Of a stretch of DNA of 64,000 nt, positions 46,108 through 60,300 are shown piece by piece. The position numbers and the translations under genes were made by a program. The notes beneath the pieces are model-generated. The model did not search any database, had not been told where the DNA came from, and saw only the letters and a program-made list of their open reading frames with translations. Where the stretch lies: the NCBI GenBank assembly GCA_031841125.1, contig CM063108.1:72140344-72204343 (forward strand), given 5' to 3'. The stretch's first letter is position 1. Each line of letters starts with the position of its first letter. This DNA is from Acanthococcus lagerstroemiae. Lineage: Eukaryota; Arthropoda; Insecta; Hemiptera; Eriococcidae.

Positions 46108-49100
46108 GGTTCTTCGTGAATTTCAAGCGAATTCGTTACTACATTGCTTAATATACTTTTGCGTTAACATGTCGCAAAAAAGAAATGTCAAACGCATCAC
46201 AGATCTATGGGATACAAGTTTTTCCTCATGTTTTCCTCCGAAAACTTACTAAGCGGATGCGGCGTAAGACGCAAAATATAAATGATAAAGCCACAGCCGA
46301 CTGAGGATGTAAGGAATAAGTACACAATGATAAACAGCAATGCACACCAACACTCGTATTGCGCTTCACGATTATTGACGAGTAACGACAAGTTATCACG
46401 TCACAATTTCCCGTCGTAGTCCGAAAAGTAAAATATTCACACCCTACCGTACGTTTCAAGTTTCAACCCAAGTCAACCTTTCAACAGCAGGTGGAAGTCC
46501 CGATGACGTCATTCGTAGTTTATGCAGTGTTACCAGATGTCGGAGCGAAATATAGAAATTATTCAACCTCATAAGTTCACAGTTTCACACCACAACCCTG
46601 AACTTGAACGAAAACTGGGATTACGACAATGACACGATCACTTATCAGACACATTATGTTTCACCTATCATGATGGCAGATTCATTGAAGAAATGAAGGA
46701 CAGGGTGCAAGAACCAAGAAGTAGTCGAGTTAATTTTTCTGCTGACCAACCTATTAGCATTGCCTATCACGGAAAACTTGAAATTGACTCCTTCCAAGAC
46801 CTCCCAATAATATTAAAATGTTCGAAATCGGGTGATTATAAATGTATCGTAGCATTAAATATCGAACCAAAAACTGGCTCGATCATTTCCTCTATTTTGT
46901 ACCCCATACTTGGAACCCGTCAATATTTCGCGGGAGTTTCGAGATTTGCCTGGAATCAATATAAGGAATAAATTCTACTCTTGGAACTCGAAATACACAG
47001 TCAGGGGCGCAACCAGAACTTTTTTGGCGGAGGATAGCATTTAGAAAAGAAACTTGCGACTGTGGTGAAAACTCGATTTGGTACCTACCTATTTTCATGA
47101 ATTGATATTGAAAGAATTTCGAATTTTTGGCGGGGGCTATAGCCCTCTTGCCCCGTTTTCCAATTTTTTTTTTTTTTTTTTGCAAAACTTGGAAAGGGCA
47201 AATACTGTTACTTTCAGCAGAAAATTCGCCGTGTTAGATACTAGAATCGTAAAATACATTTCTTTTCAAATTGCCACAGAACAATTTTCTCGTTGTAACA
47301 TAAAAGTGTCCGTGTCACATTGTGGAATTAAAAATGATAACTGAGTCGTCGAAAATTAAAGGAAAACAACGAATTTAGTAAAGTCATATGGAAACCACTT
47401 TTTATGTTTCCACTGAACTTTGTAAAAGCTCTCATGTGATTTCATTTGTCCAACACCACGAATCATGTTTCAAGTTCAAGTGTTTCGAAGTTCCACCCCT
47501 CATTCGTAAACACAAAACATAAACTTCTGAATATTTCACATGAAACCAGCGATCGATAGTCAAGAGCCACCGGATGAAAGGTCATTTCTTCGTACACGAA
47601 GGTTCATTAACAGAATAGCGCCCGAATCAAATTGAATAAAACGTTCATATCTGCTGACTTTGAAAATAACAATGTTTTGTCATTCGGAATCCAGTTGACA
47701 TGACAACCGCAATACGTTTATGTAATAACTGTCAACACTCATATTGGACATTGCAATAATGTACCTATATAAATAATTACTCGTCTCGATAAATCACCAG
47801 TATTTTCTTAGGATGAAAATGGAAATAAACGAACGCATTAAAACATTTATCTTCTTCGTAGTACAGACCACAGTTTATTAATAGTAATAGATAATGATAA
47901 TAATAAGCAGAAAATTAACAAATTAATTTTTGGTAACATGAGATTTTCTTTTCAGTGACCCGACGGTTAAGAATACCTACACATAAATTTTAAACAGAAT
48001 GTAGACTGATCCGATGATATATTGTTGTTGTACTTTATAACACAATGAGACTGCTAGGTTAGGTCTGTAAGTCATCGGCTTTGCCTAATTTGAAATGTTA
48101 ACTTCGTTAGTGATATAAATATAAATATATATAAATGCGACGTATACGTAAATAAATATACATAAATTAACCGATTCGATTAGAAAATTTGATAAATCAT
48201 ATTTCAATTAGGCATGCTCCGTAATTCATGAATTCATGGACACAATTTATACAGCTGTAAAATGAATGGTACGAACTGCTTTCAACCACCACTGATGAGT
48301 ACAGCCGTCTGATAATCCGGGTAGTACTTCGGTAATTCATACACCGAAGAACGACTATTCATATAGGTTGAAGGATATAAATGGTTCTCACATCCTCATT
48401 CATAAATAATAATTCCGAGTGGAACAGAAAACCAAACTATACACTTCTCCACACTCCATACATTTTTCACTTCAATTCACGTGATGAACTCATCGTGATT
48501 TTAAGATTAAGCCATTTACAACAACGGTTCAACATAAAGTCGTTATGAACTGGAATTGAAATTCCTCTTGCTAAGGAGCTAGAACACCCGAATATAGACA
48601 TATGCCATTTAGGGACTTCAAGATTCCGTTTCCAATGGAGCCAAAGTCAATGAGTTAGAATTTAAGATCAGTACCTATTACGCTTGACTGACTCCTACAG
48701 AGTTGTATTTTCAAAATATTTCAAGTTCTACTCGTATTTACCTGTCAGTAATAAACATTTTTTTTAGCACGAAATATTGTCTTGATGAAAGACTGGCTAC
48801 ACTGTTCAATAATTCGTTCATAGTGATCGGATAAAGAGATATTAGAGCTCAGAATGGTATTAACTGTACATTCAGAATTAGGTACCTACATAAATGGATG
48901 TGATTGAAGCGACGTACCGACGGTACCGAACAGAGTACGAAAATAGGCGATAAAATGTTAAAATTGTCTGGACCTCTGGACCCGCCACAAAGGTTTTGAA
49001 TGTGATCAAACTACCGACCACTGGAACGATTCAACCCTTGTTCAATTCAGCGAAGTAGTGACGAAAAAAGTAATTCGATGTTCTACAGGGATGACTCGAT

Positions 49101-51314
49101 ACAATCTCTTAGATGGGGTAGTACATCTTCTAAGAAATGTGAGAGAACAACAACATATCATACCCTAATCGATGTCTATAGAAATAATTTAAAATTAACT
49201 CTACAGTTTTGATCTATAAGAACTGATACTCGCGCTCGCCTTACAATTATTATAAATACCTTAACACAACGTATACAGTCGCCGTAAATAATTAAAAAAT
49301 AAAATTACTATCATTACATTGTTATATATCACAGTCTAAATAAAACGTAAATTAATTACGAATACTTCCAATACATAAACGTAATATGAGGACCACGAAA
49401 CGGCATAGGTAATCGTATTGGTCAATTTTTTTTTGAACCATGCAGTAACGTTAACAGGTTGGAAATGTTAAACCAAAGGATAGGAAAAGTTCAAATTACA
49501 CACGCATATAAATCCCGAAGCAAATTAATGAGGTCATTGTGCTGAGACTTAAGAGGCATAACAGAGAGAGACGAGCAAGACTAAAGTGAATGAATTTGTG
49601 CAGAGTGGTTGAATTTCTATTTTGGTTCATCTTCGATCCCAATTGGTAATATTTCTGGGACATACATGCCGCGGAAAGCGCTTAACATCGGTAATGTTTC
49701 TACCTATTTCAGATGAGATGTGCCTTACACACTCAACGCACTTCACTTCATCACCACAGGGATATATAAAATACATAATTTGCGAAACTAGTGACCACGT
49801 TTTCTGCCGGTAGAACGAGCATAATGCTTGCAAAATACAAATACCTACTCCTGATTTAAAAATCGAAATTAATAGGTGTGGGTAAAACTTCTATCCCCAA
49901 AAACGAAAAACGCAAATGAATTTATAATTCCAAGAATTAAAAGAAATAATGTTTTAAACCTTAAACCTGAACATGGCAAAAATACATTCAACATGTAATC
50001 AATAATATCGGTATGTTACTGGAATGTTTAGTTGATGATCTACGGAAATTTGAACATCCGCAAAACGAAGAACCATGTAAAAGTTTAATTCGAGGAACAT
50101 AGTAACCAAGAGAGAAACACGGAATGGAAAAATTCGTGTGCCATCAAGTACGGTCTGCAGTCATTAACCATATATGCAGCACCAGTGTGGAGGGCACACC
50201 ATCAGTCTAAACGTCCAGTTTAAAACGGTTGTATTGCTGTTTCGAGGAAGGTTAGGTAAAAAGATACGGTGATTTTACACGGAAAATTAAATGAAACTAC
50301 CCCCTGAGTAATACACAATAATTATTGAATGAGAGTTGGTAAATTTGGATCTGCAGTTGAAGCAAAATCACGCAAGTGCTGATTTTTTTCTTTTTTGTGC
50401 TAGTCCATTTCAAATATTTTCATAAATTGGAAAATTTTTGATCTACCCTCTCCCCCTCGACCAGAAAATTCGCTTCGATAGATGGGTGTTTAATACCGAT
50501 CAGCGCGCGAATTAGAAAGTAAATAACAACAATAACTAAATACGCAGAATGACGTTTATCAGCGCTGCAAATACATAAATACTATCACAGGGTAGCGCTG
50601 GTACAGGCGTACTGCATTTTCGTTGCTTTGAACTATCGACTATGAAGTAAATATTCAGACAATGCGCTAAACCCGATGCCTTAAAACACATCGAACCCAT
50701 CATGCTAATGAACAAAAGAGCATTACGGTTACCATTGTACTTCAATTCAATAAAGAAACCACCACCTACTACACTCTTATATCATTTGTCAAATTATCAT
50801 ACAAGTAAATTGAACTACCTAATGCTCTCGACTAGTTCAACTTTCCCAACCGAAACCTATTCGATTAAAAGCCGCGCAGGCGTCCTTACCCTGTACTTCG
50901 TATACGCTAAATTCAACTACACAACAAAATTCTCGAAAATTTTGCTACAGGAATGAACAGTGAATCGCATAAATCATAAGACCTTCACGAAAACGAAAGG
51001 AATGCTCAACTATCGACCTTAAAAATACAGTAATTATAATTACTAGATTTATGAATTGCTACAAGATGAGGAAGTTATAGGGTAGCTGTGAATCTGTCTA
51101 TGACCTTAATCACCTAGAGGCTTATGGAAGAATAAAAAGGAATGTGCGTGTACGTTAAAGTTCCAACGTCACCTTCGCTCGCTGCCACAGCCTGATGAAG
51201 CGATAGGTACCCCGTACGTACACAAAATGCGCTCGTTAGTGTAAATGCGAGTATTTTCAAAATGCAAATAATATGGCTGATATCGAATAAGTACTTGACT
51301 ATTTGTCTACTTCG
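46108..51314. other. Intergenic region between the WDSUB1-like start and the myosin V end
   Basis: This should contain the WDSUB1-like promoter (just above 46107) and the myosin V 3' UTR (below 51315). It includes an unassigned + frame at 46693-46971, a TE-like stretch at about 47003-47181 (CAGGGGCGCAACCAGAAC, GGGGGCTATAGCCCTCTTGC, then T-run), and otherwise AT-rich sequence with nothing recognised. Confidence 0.55.
46693..46971 (+). other. Unassigned 92-codon open frame
   Basis: It contains SIAYHGKLEIDSFQDLPIIL and ends FAWNQYKE. The frame is open a further 20 or so codons upstream of its ATG. It is divergent from the WDSUB1-like gene with about 590 bp between starts. I recognise no family; it could be a small gene or chance. 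Confidence 0.2.
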
Positions 51315-54300
51315 TTACACCTTCCGTAACATGGGCAAATTCAACGAATCTGGAATTTCAATATCTTCTAATCTTATACTGGACGGGTTGAACGGGAACC
51401 GAACAGGAAACTGGAACTTCGTGTCCATTAGTAGGTACGACTGCAACACAGAACCGTCGTTAGTGATATCAACTGTTAATCGCCATCGTAAGCACACGCA
51501 TATTCAGTTCCAGTTTTGAACAGGGTTATACAGTGAAGCATGTTATAAGCAACCAGACTGGTCTTCAAAGAAAAGAGATGGAAAGACTTAAAAGATGCAC
51601 AAATTCACCCCAGTTTCAGATGCGTTAAAGAGCGTACACATCTAACGCGAACGAGACAAGCAGAATATGAACAGATATATGTTCGGTTCGCGTTCAGACG
51701 TGTACGCGCATTTACAGTAAATAAACTGTTCATGTACAATGTATTTCCGATGTAAAAAATAACTGAAAAAGTAGGTAGGTACAGTAATTTATACTGTAAG
51801 TAAAAGTTAACTTTTAGGATACAAGCCAGTTTTCAATATAATTATACGTCTCGTTTATTTGATACCAAACGCTGGTTATTCGTACATTATTGATACAAAC
51901 CTGTTCGGTCGACTCGTTTCTCTCTTGTAATTTTAGCTGTACTTTTTTGATGAATGACATAGGTACTTTTTCTTCGTAATCATCACCCGGCGTGTACATG
52001 TTCAGAACTTTGATTATCTGAAATTAATTTCAATAATAATATTAAGTCTATTTTCAATTTAGTTACACGACAAAACGATGCAAAATTCTCGAAAAATGTC
52101 TAGCAAGAACTTGATGATTCTGTTCCACCACTTGAAGTCTCACACATAAAACTACGAGGCTTTACCCACAACTGTAACTCGCTTCATTCATTACAGCTCT
52201 GTTTTTGGTGTCTCGACCTTCACTTCTCTGTCTTTTTGATTCAACTAATTCGTTCTCTGGCTCCTTGGCTGCCTGACTAACTGTCTACCTAGTCATTTGT
52301 TTGTCAATTCATAGGGGATTGCAGTCTTCTTCAGCGACAACAGCAAGGGCACACCAAGTTTTTGGGATGGATTAAAATTCCTTAAAAGCTTGATAATATT
52401 CTTCAAGAGTAAGATTTCGACTCCTGAGTCAATTTTTTCAGCGGGAAGAGGCAGCCTGCCTCTGCCAGCCTGTATCTACTGATGTTTGTCTTTCAGAACA
52501 AATGAAGATGTAAATTGTTCAAGTGCATTAAAAAATCGAATTGAGGCAGAGTTTTGTGAGAGTGTGTTGAAAAAATCGAAACAAAAAATTTTGACTGGTT
52601 ACTTGACCCACAAATAATGTAAGTTTACACCTTGTACTTTATATTACTGTGGCACGTATTAAATAATGTTTACATTATTATTTTTGTTACGTCTATACTC
52701 TACAACGAGCTTTTCGTTATAACCAGATAAAGCGAGTTCCTTGTTACATCCCTTACAACGAGCAACTGGGTATTACGAGGAAAACTGCTGGTCCCTTGAA
52801 TCTCGTTACAGGCGGCATCTACTGCATTCTCACCTGACTGCTGGCATATTTTGCCGACTGGCTGCCTTACAGTTTAGTTGAATTTGTTCTCGTGATTTCT
52901 CTGACTTCAGATAGGTAACCGACTCAGCATTTTTTCCAGTCTAGACTCCATTTAGTATACAGAGAAACGTGGGAATGCAGCGAATGCAGAAAATTGTCTG
53001 ATGGAAATACTCTACTTTTCACTCATTACGAAGAACTATTGCCCTAGATTTTTTGAAATTCTCTACGCATCACTTCTAGTTTCTGTAAATTTGTATTATT
53101 TAGGCGAGATAATATCCGAAGGGAAAATAAATTTTACCTGATTCGATGACATTCGATAACACATATTGCAAATGCTATCTACATCTTCATCAGTCTTTCG
53201 AGCTTGTAGCAGCTGCGATGCTTGAATGATCGGCTGCAGCATATCCAGAAGGTCTGATTCCTGTCGAACAAAACCAGTTAATGTGGTACGAGTAATCTCC
53301 AGCCACGATAAGAAAGCGTGCTCACGCTGAAAGATTACCTGTGCTGTCAGCAAATTCAGATCCCTCGCCCATTGCTCAAGATAGGACAAATTATACCGTA
53401 TTTGCATACCCTTCGACCAGTGACACAATTCTTTTCTCAACAATAAATTGTTGAGAACGGTAGCGCAGATGAAGTAGAACAGCTGTAGACAAACATAATC
53501 TTAATAATGCGATTCGTAGTCAAGTACAGCGACCAAGCTGATACTGATTCGGAAACTGAGTACGCTATCGAGAGTGAAATTCTAACATTCAAGTTTCTGA
53601 GATACAGCAAACTAGCTGAGTTTAACACTAATTGAAAATCAAGCCTCTGATGATAATAGTGCGTACTGACCTGTTTGAAAACTTGTACTAAAACGGCGAA
53701 ATCTACGCCGAGGAAACAGAGCACGTTGTAAAAATCGCTCAACTGTTTCTGGAAGGCGTCCGGTGCTTCTGATATAGGAGTCGCCGCGCTGGATACCGAC
53801 ATCGACCGAGTTAAATGTTTTCCACCCGATAGCCCGGGAATTGCATCGAACTCCAAAATTGCCGCTAACGCCAAATCTTGTAACTGATTCTCCATTGTAC
53901 GGATCATACTCTAACGGATTGGGAACAAATTTATTATAAACTGTTTCTTACTATTCAGGAGCAGCCCGGAGGTGTAGCAAGATCAAAAAAAAAGAGACGC
54001 GGAGGTGGTGTCGAAGAGATAATGATTGAAAAACGCCATCTACGGGTGAACACGAACGGTAATTTTTTCAGTTTTAATGGCCATGTAATTTCATCAATAT
54101 TATAATAACATGTTTCATGGGACCCCACTTTGTCATTTTATAGCCGCCCAGCTGACATCGAGCTAATCTTCCGATTCGGCAGGCCACACCTTATGGTATG
54201 GCTGTCTATCCGACTATTAAACTCTTGTTTGTTGGTCTAGCTGACTGTTTTCCTCTCTACCTGATTTGTAGTTTAAAATTGGAATCCCAAGTTTTTTCAG

Positions 54301-57300
54301 AAAAAAGGAGAGAGGCGGCAAATAAAGGCACGAATGACAAACATGAGAATAGACATCAAGAACAGACACATACAGAGATAAAATATCTGCCCGTCTGTCT
54401 ACCTGTCCCGTCAACTAGTGAGACAGCTGACTGTTTTTTACCTGCCTGTCTGTCAATGTGACTAAATCTGGCAGTAACTGATGTACCCCTACACAATTTT
54501 TAAAAATCTTAATACGAAGCAACGGATTTCCAAGAAATGCAAGAAGCAAAAAGTACTTTCAAGTAAAGGAATGATTTTGACCTCCGTCCATATTGTTCAT
54601 TCACAGCTATGGTTGCAGGGCAGGCTACTTGAACCACGTGAAATTTCCAAACCTGGTAAATCCATACGGCGGTATCACTCAGAACTTGACGGTACTCGAA
54701 CAAATCGAAATACTGCAAACACTGAGCGTTTTGGGTAGGCGTGTTTTCTTCCTGGAACATTTGTTCGCCGCTGTACTGTTTCAAGGTGTGTAATAATCGG
54801 AGCGTATTCGAAAGCCACAGCACCGACGTTTCTAAATCCTGATTTCTACGTTTCACTGTTTTCTTTACGATATTTATAAAACTACACAACAGATCGCGAA
54901 CCTGAAACACAAATCAAACCGATACGAATGAAACTCGCCACAGATGATATTCAGTGATGTTTAACAATAATGCCTACTCTTTCTTCGTCGTTCGTTATGT
55001 CAGTGTGCCTTATACACATGAATATAATGTACGCTGGTAGTCCAGGCACTAGTGTTACAGCCACCGTCGGTTTCAGTTCTGCGAAAACAAAAAGGAAGAC
55101 AAAACTTAAACAGAATATACTTTCAGGGTGACATCGTGAAAATAATTTAAGTCACTCTCAGTATCTATAACAAGCCACCCATGATAGAATGGTAAAACAG
55201 TTGAACCATCGGGTGTACATCAGATACATTCTAGGAATAGCCACAAGTGAAGAAAAAAAGAAAACATCAAACCATAGTTATTACACTTACCAACAACTAA
55301 GACCTTGAGAATGGCGGGAATATCGTTCTTCGAGAACTCCAGCATTCCCATGTAGTCTCTTTCCTTCTTACGGACGGACGGCAACTCGCTATTGACTATA
55401 TTTGCTATGACGGTGGTATTCACCGCGTTATTTTCGGGGACTACAGACTGTTTACCTGAAGAGAGATCAAATTAGTAAGGACCACGTTAATTCCCACGCG
55501 GAATCTATTTCGTGAACTGTATTTTAAAACCAACTTTTTTCGTTACAGTCGACGAGATATTCTTGCAACTTTTTCTTCATTTCTCTGTACGCCTTCTGCA
55601 TTACGTCGTATTTCTCTCTTAATTCCTGAAACAAAATGCACGATGAATTTAAATGCAGTGCGACGAATCAATGAATTATCGCCCTAGAGCCCGCTCACAA
55701 TATGATGTTAGCAAAAATCCAAACTGACGAGAATAAATGCGCTTAACAAACATCAAAATAGCATACCTAAGGTACAAGATATGAAAGAAATTTATAGAAC
55801 AATAAAAAAATATTGTTAGAAGAGAGTGAAAAGAGAGAAAAGAAAAAAATAGAACTCCTACTTCGTTCGAACTACTAGAATACTTAGAACTACTTACGAG
55901 AATAAAATTTCGGAGGATACGGACAAATTTTTTTTTTCATTTTTTTATTTATTAAATACTGAACTGCCGATGGACAAATATGAAATTGAAAGTAGGTACG
56001 TTAAGTTCAGTTACAAACACGATAGAAATAGTGATTTTGAAAACCAATGAAGAATAATTCGACGTTAGAAATGGGAATTTCAATTTTATTAATACTCGGG
56101 TTTTAGTTAATCATTTTTTTTTTAACAATTTTGAAAATTGCTACATTCTATAAATTGTAGATATTTACTATCTTTTTGACAAGCTAAAAAAAGAAAAGAT
56201 GGGGAAAATATAACAATAAATCAATGAAAAATAACAATAATATTTGCAAGGAGAGTTTCCACAGAAGCCTGGCAGTAAGCTTATCGCCCCAAATTTCAAT
56301 ATCATTCTTGCTATATGAAACAAGTACATCATCATCGAAGTTCCTTAAGGTGAATTCACAAATGCACAACTGCCTTCCAGAATACACCATAAATAGCCGA
56401 TAATAACAGTTGTAACGGTGAAACGAGAAAGTTATTCCGATTCCATGTTTTAGCACCGGATTTGAAAAACAACACTCACCAGACTTTCAGACACAAGCCG
56501 ATTAACTTCGGACTGTAAGTATGCTTCACTCTGCGACTGCGGTGATTTGGACAAATTAACACTCAATAACTGCTGTTGCCTGTCGTTATCTTCTTTCAAT
56601 CGAGCGATTTCATCTTTTAAATCGTCCCTTTCGTTAGCCCGCAGCGTCTTCTCTCGTTGCAATTCTTCTTCTAAATGTCTGCAACAACGAATATAAATTG
56701 AACAATATAATTTTCGTACTAGAAGCAATACCACCTAACCTACAAAATAGTGATTTTTAGGTGTTGAATGTTTAGCGTCATTGACACACATCGACTACAT
56801 GAGCGATTCACGAAGAAAAGTTATTACTAGTCGCTGCGCTGTTAACTGAAACGATGGATCGGATGGAAAAGGTCCCTTGTGTCACAAATTTACAATTCTC
56901 AAGAAAACAACTTTTTTTTTTAACGCGAAACCCACCTTTACCGGCAGTTCCTATCAGTTTTTTGCTTCTCCTGTAAAATCAACTGTTTGGGGTTACGCGG
57001 TACTGTTTCTAGTACGACGATATGGTTTCTTTTGTTGTTAGATATTCAAGTAAAATGTTTCATTGAAATTATGTGTATTCTATACAAACCTGTTGATCTT
57101 TTTTTGCGTTTCGAAAGCCAGAACTAATTCCCCATCTTCATTGATACTGTCCAAATCCGCGTCGGGCGAGTAATTACTTTTTGCTATGCTTTTCAAGCCT
57201 TCGGTGTTATTAACCAATATATTACGTAATTCGCTACATTCTGCACGTCTGCGGGCTACTTCAGCCTGTAATTCGCGGAATTGAGCTGAAACATATTTAA

Positions 57301-60300
57301 AGCCAACATAAATATTACTAACTGAAACGAGAACAGAAGCCATCTTAGTACGTAATTGAGCTGAAATGGGTACAGTTTTTTTTTTTTTTTAATTCTCTTG
57401 CCAGGAATAAACATGAGAGACAACTCCACATAATGTTTATTACCTAACTGGTAATTGCTCGTCGTACACAAATTGATCGAACCGTAGAGGCAAAACCTTA
57501 TCGTTATCCATAATAAAACCCGACCCAATATTCCTCCCCTCTAAACTAAGCTTATTATCATAGGTAGTAGAAATAATTATGAAAATAACAACAAACAATT
57601 GGTTAAAAATATACAATGGTACCATTCGACTAAAACTTAACTTATAGGTATCACATTGAGCGATTGACAATGCTTCGTCAACAAGTTACATCCTAAAGGC
57701 TTGGTGAGAACATCCGCCAGTTGATGTTCTGACGGCACATATTCCAGCGTTACATTCTCCTTCTCGATTTCGTCAATTATAAATTTATAACGAGTGTCAA
57801 TATGTTTACATTTTCTGTTGTTGTCGCCATTTCTCGAGAATTGAATTCGTGTTATCATCGTACACAGTAAATGTTGAAGTAGGCAGAAAAACGTTATTTA
57901 GAATTTGTTTGATCCATAGACCTTCGGCAATGGCTGTTGATCAAGCGACATATTCCGCCTCTGCGGTAGAAAGTGCAACACTATTTTGTTTATTCGAACT
58001 CTATGACACACAGTCCCTCCCCCCCCCCATCTTAAATAGATATCCACACCTAGATTTTCTATCAACAATATCGCAGCCAAACTCTGCATCTGCGTATCCA
58101 GTCAAAAAAAATTCTGGAACTTTACAAAAGTTAACTAGTCGAAAATAAATATTTCGATATACGTTTGGCGTAATTATACATCTGATCGGTCGGATTTTCC
58201 TAAAATTGGCTAAGGTAGTTAACGGAATATGAGATATTAGGTCGAGTAATTGTAGCTATGTGTATAGTTCAAGCAACTAAGAAGTTCACGATAGGGCTTT
58301 TTAGTTTTTAAATTTGGATTTTCACTTATTTATTTTCAAATTCATCTCCATCGGAGTGCCAACAGTCTTGCATCCGAGCGTTCCAAATTTTTTTTAAACT
58401 TTTAAAATGTATTCTTTCTGGGACAACATTACTTTATTTTTACTCCATTCAAAATCAATGCCCAGAAATTTATTAGTCTCAGACAGATCATTTACTTCGA
58501 ATTTATTTGAAAATTTGTTCTTGAAAGTTTCAAAATCATACATCTTTTCGTAAAATAAGAGAATGTCATCGACATATAAAAGAATATAAAATGCACTACT
58601 ATTATTCTTCCGAGTATAAACACAAAGATAATAAATGGAGCGTCGAAAACCTGTCGAAAGTAAAAATTCATGTATAAGAATTTATTCCACTGTTTCGAAC
58701 TAGATCGTAACTCATAAATTGATTTTCTCAACAAATAAATTTCATTTTGAACTTTATAGCCTGGTGGTTGCTCCATAAGGAGTTCTTTACCTTCTTCTAT
58801 GTCACTATTAAGAAATGCTGTAGCGATATCCATAATACCCGTTTTCATCTGAAACTGATTTGCAATACAAAGTAATATTCTCAAAGTTGTCAATTTAGCG
58901 ACAAGGGAAAACATATCGGCATTCGTCTCTAACGCAAATTCTCGAGCTACCAATCGCGCCTTGAATAATTTCTGCCCGCCTTTATTCTTAATTGAGAATT
59001 CCCGACGATCAACTAATGTCCACACTTGATTTTCTTATTGGCCTGTCCAGCACTCACAAAGTCGCTAGTGAAAGCTGAAATGAGGTACGTGCTGATAATA
59101 ACCATAGGCACTAAACTCGGAGTTCCCAAAGCTGGTAGCCCTGCGTACTGAAAAGGTGATCATGTACAATTTTCCATAAGATTACAGCAAACTTTAAACG
59201 TCTTTAAATCAATTAGAAATTGATTTAAAAAAAAAATCTCGTCCTACATTTTATTATATTGTTACTAAACAATAAGGTTACAGTCAACGCAAGTGGGTGA
59301 AATAATTTTGGGACGTTTTTTGCCTTCCTATTAGATAGTAGTATTTCCATTTAAGATTATCCATGATCACCCTTTCAGTTTCACCCGCGCAGGTGATTTT
59401 GTAGCCCTCTCTAGTGTAGGTTTTATCGCCTACGGGGAAAAAACTTTAAATTCGTCTTATGAAGGTCTCCGAGAAGATTTATTTCTACAAATTAGTGTAT
59501 TTATAGCTCATTGTGTGCAATATTGATATACCTAATCAGAATTTTCAATTCAACTTTCATTATTTAGAAATCTCGATGCAACTTAAATTTTTTATGCAAA
59601 ACGACAAAACGAGCTCCAGATACCCCATTTCAGTTAGTTAGTGTAAAATCCACCAGATGTCAGCCACTCTGTTTGGACAGGCGAATAGCGTCTACCCATG
59701 ATTGAGAATGTTCAGACTGAATTGCTTCGTTATAATTATTCGGTACATTAATGTCACAACTTGTAAATAGAGAATGTAAAAGAAAGTCGTCAAAACGTTT
59801 AAGTAAATTATTAAGATGTAAATGCTGGGATCGTTCTGTATTTTGCTTCGATGTATTATCTACGTTTACGTTGTCATTATTAATATTATTCAAATTGTCT
59901 GACAATACAGTACTCGAATCATCTACGTTAATGTTTGAGTTATTGTTAAAGGTTGAATCTGCTACGTTATCGACGGAATTGCAGTCGTCAGAATCAAAAT
60001 TAAAGCTGAATGAGATAAGTATTTTTTTTCTTTTTCAGGTGTAACCCCAATACAATTCCAAATATTCTCCATTTCTTGAAAAATTACGTTACGACTATAT
60101 TTAATTTTGTTTGAATTTGGCTCCCACAATTTGCATCCAGTAAAGGTATATAACCAATAAAAATACATTTCTCACTTTTTCCAGAAAACTTATCTCAAAA
60201 TTGTTTAGAAATATATCGATAGGCTAACGATCCGAGTATTCTCAATTTTTCCACATTAGGTTTCTCATTGAAAAGCATCTCATACCACGGAGTTTTACTA

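Noticed and set aside
47003..47181. Complete transposon with CAGGGGCGCAACCAG ends
   Set aside because: Only one end-like sequence and a T-run could be seen; no matching inverted end or target duplication, so it is not reported as an element.
57849..58148. Plus-strand gene in the Copia region
   Set aside because: It is antisense to the Copia RNase H remnant and has no features of its own.
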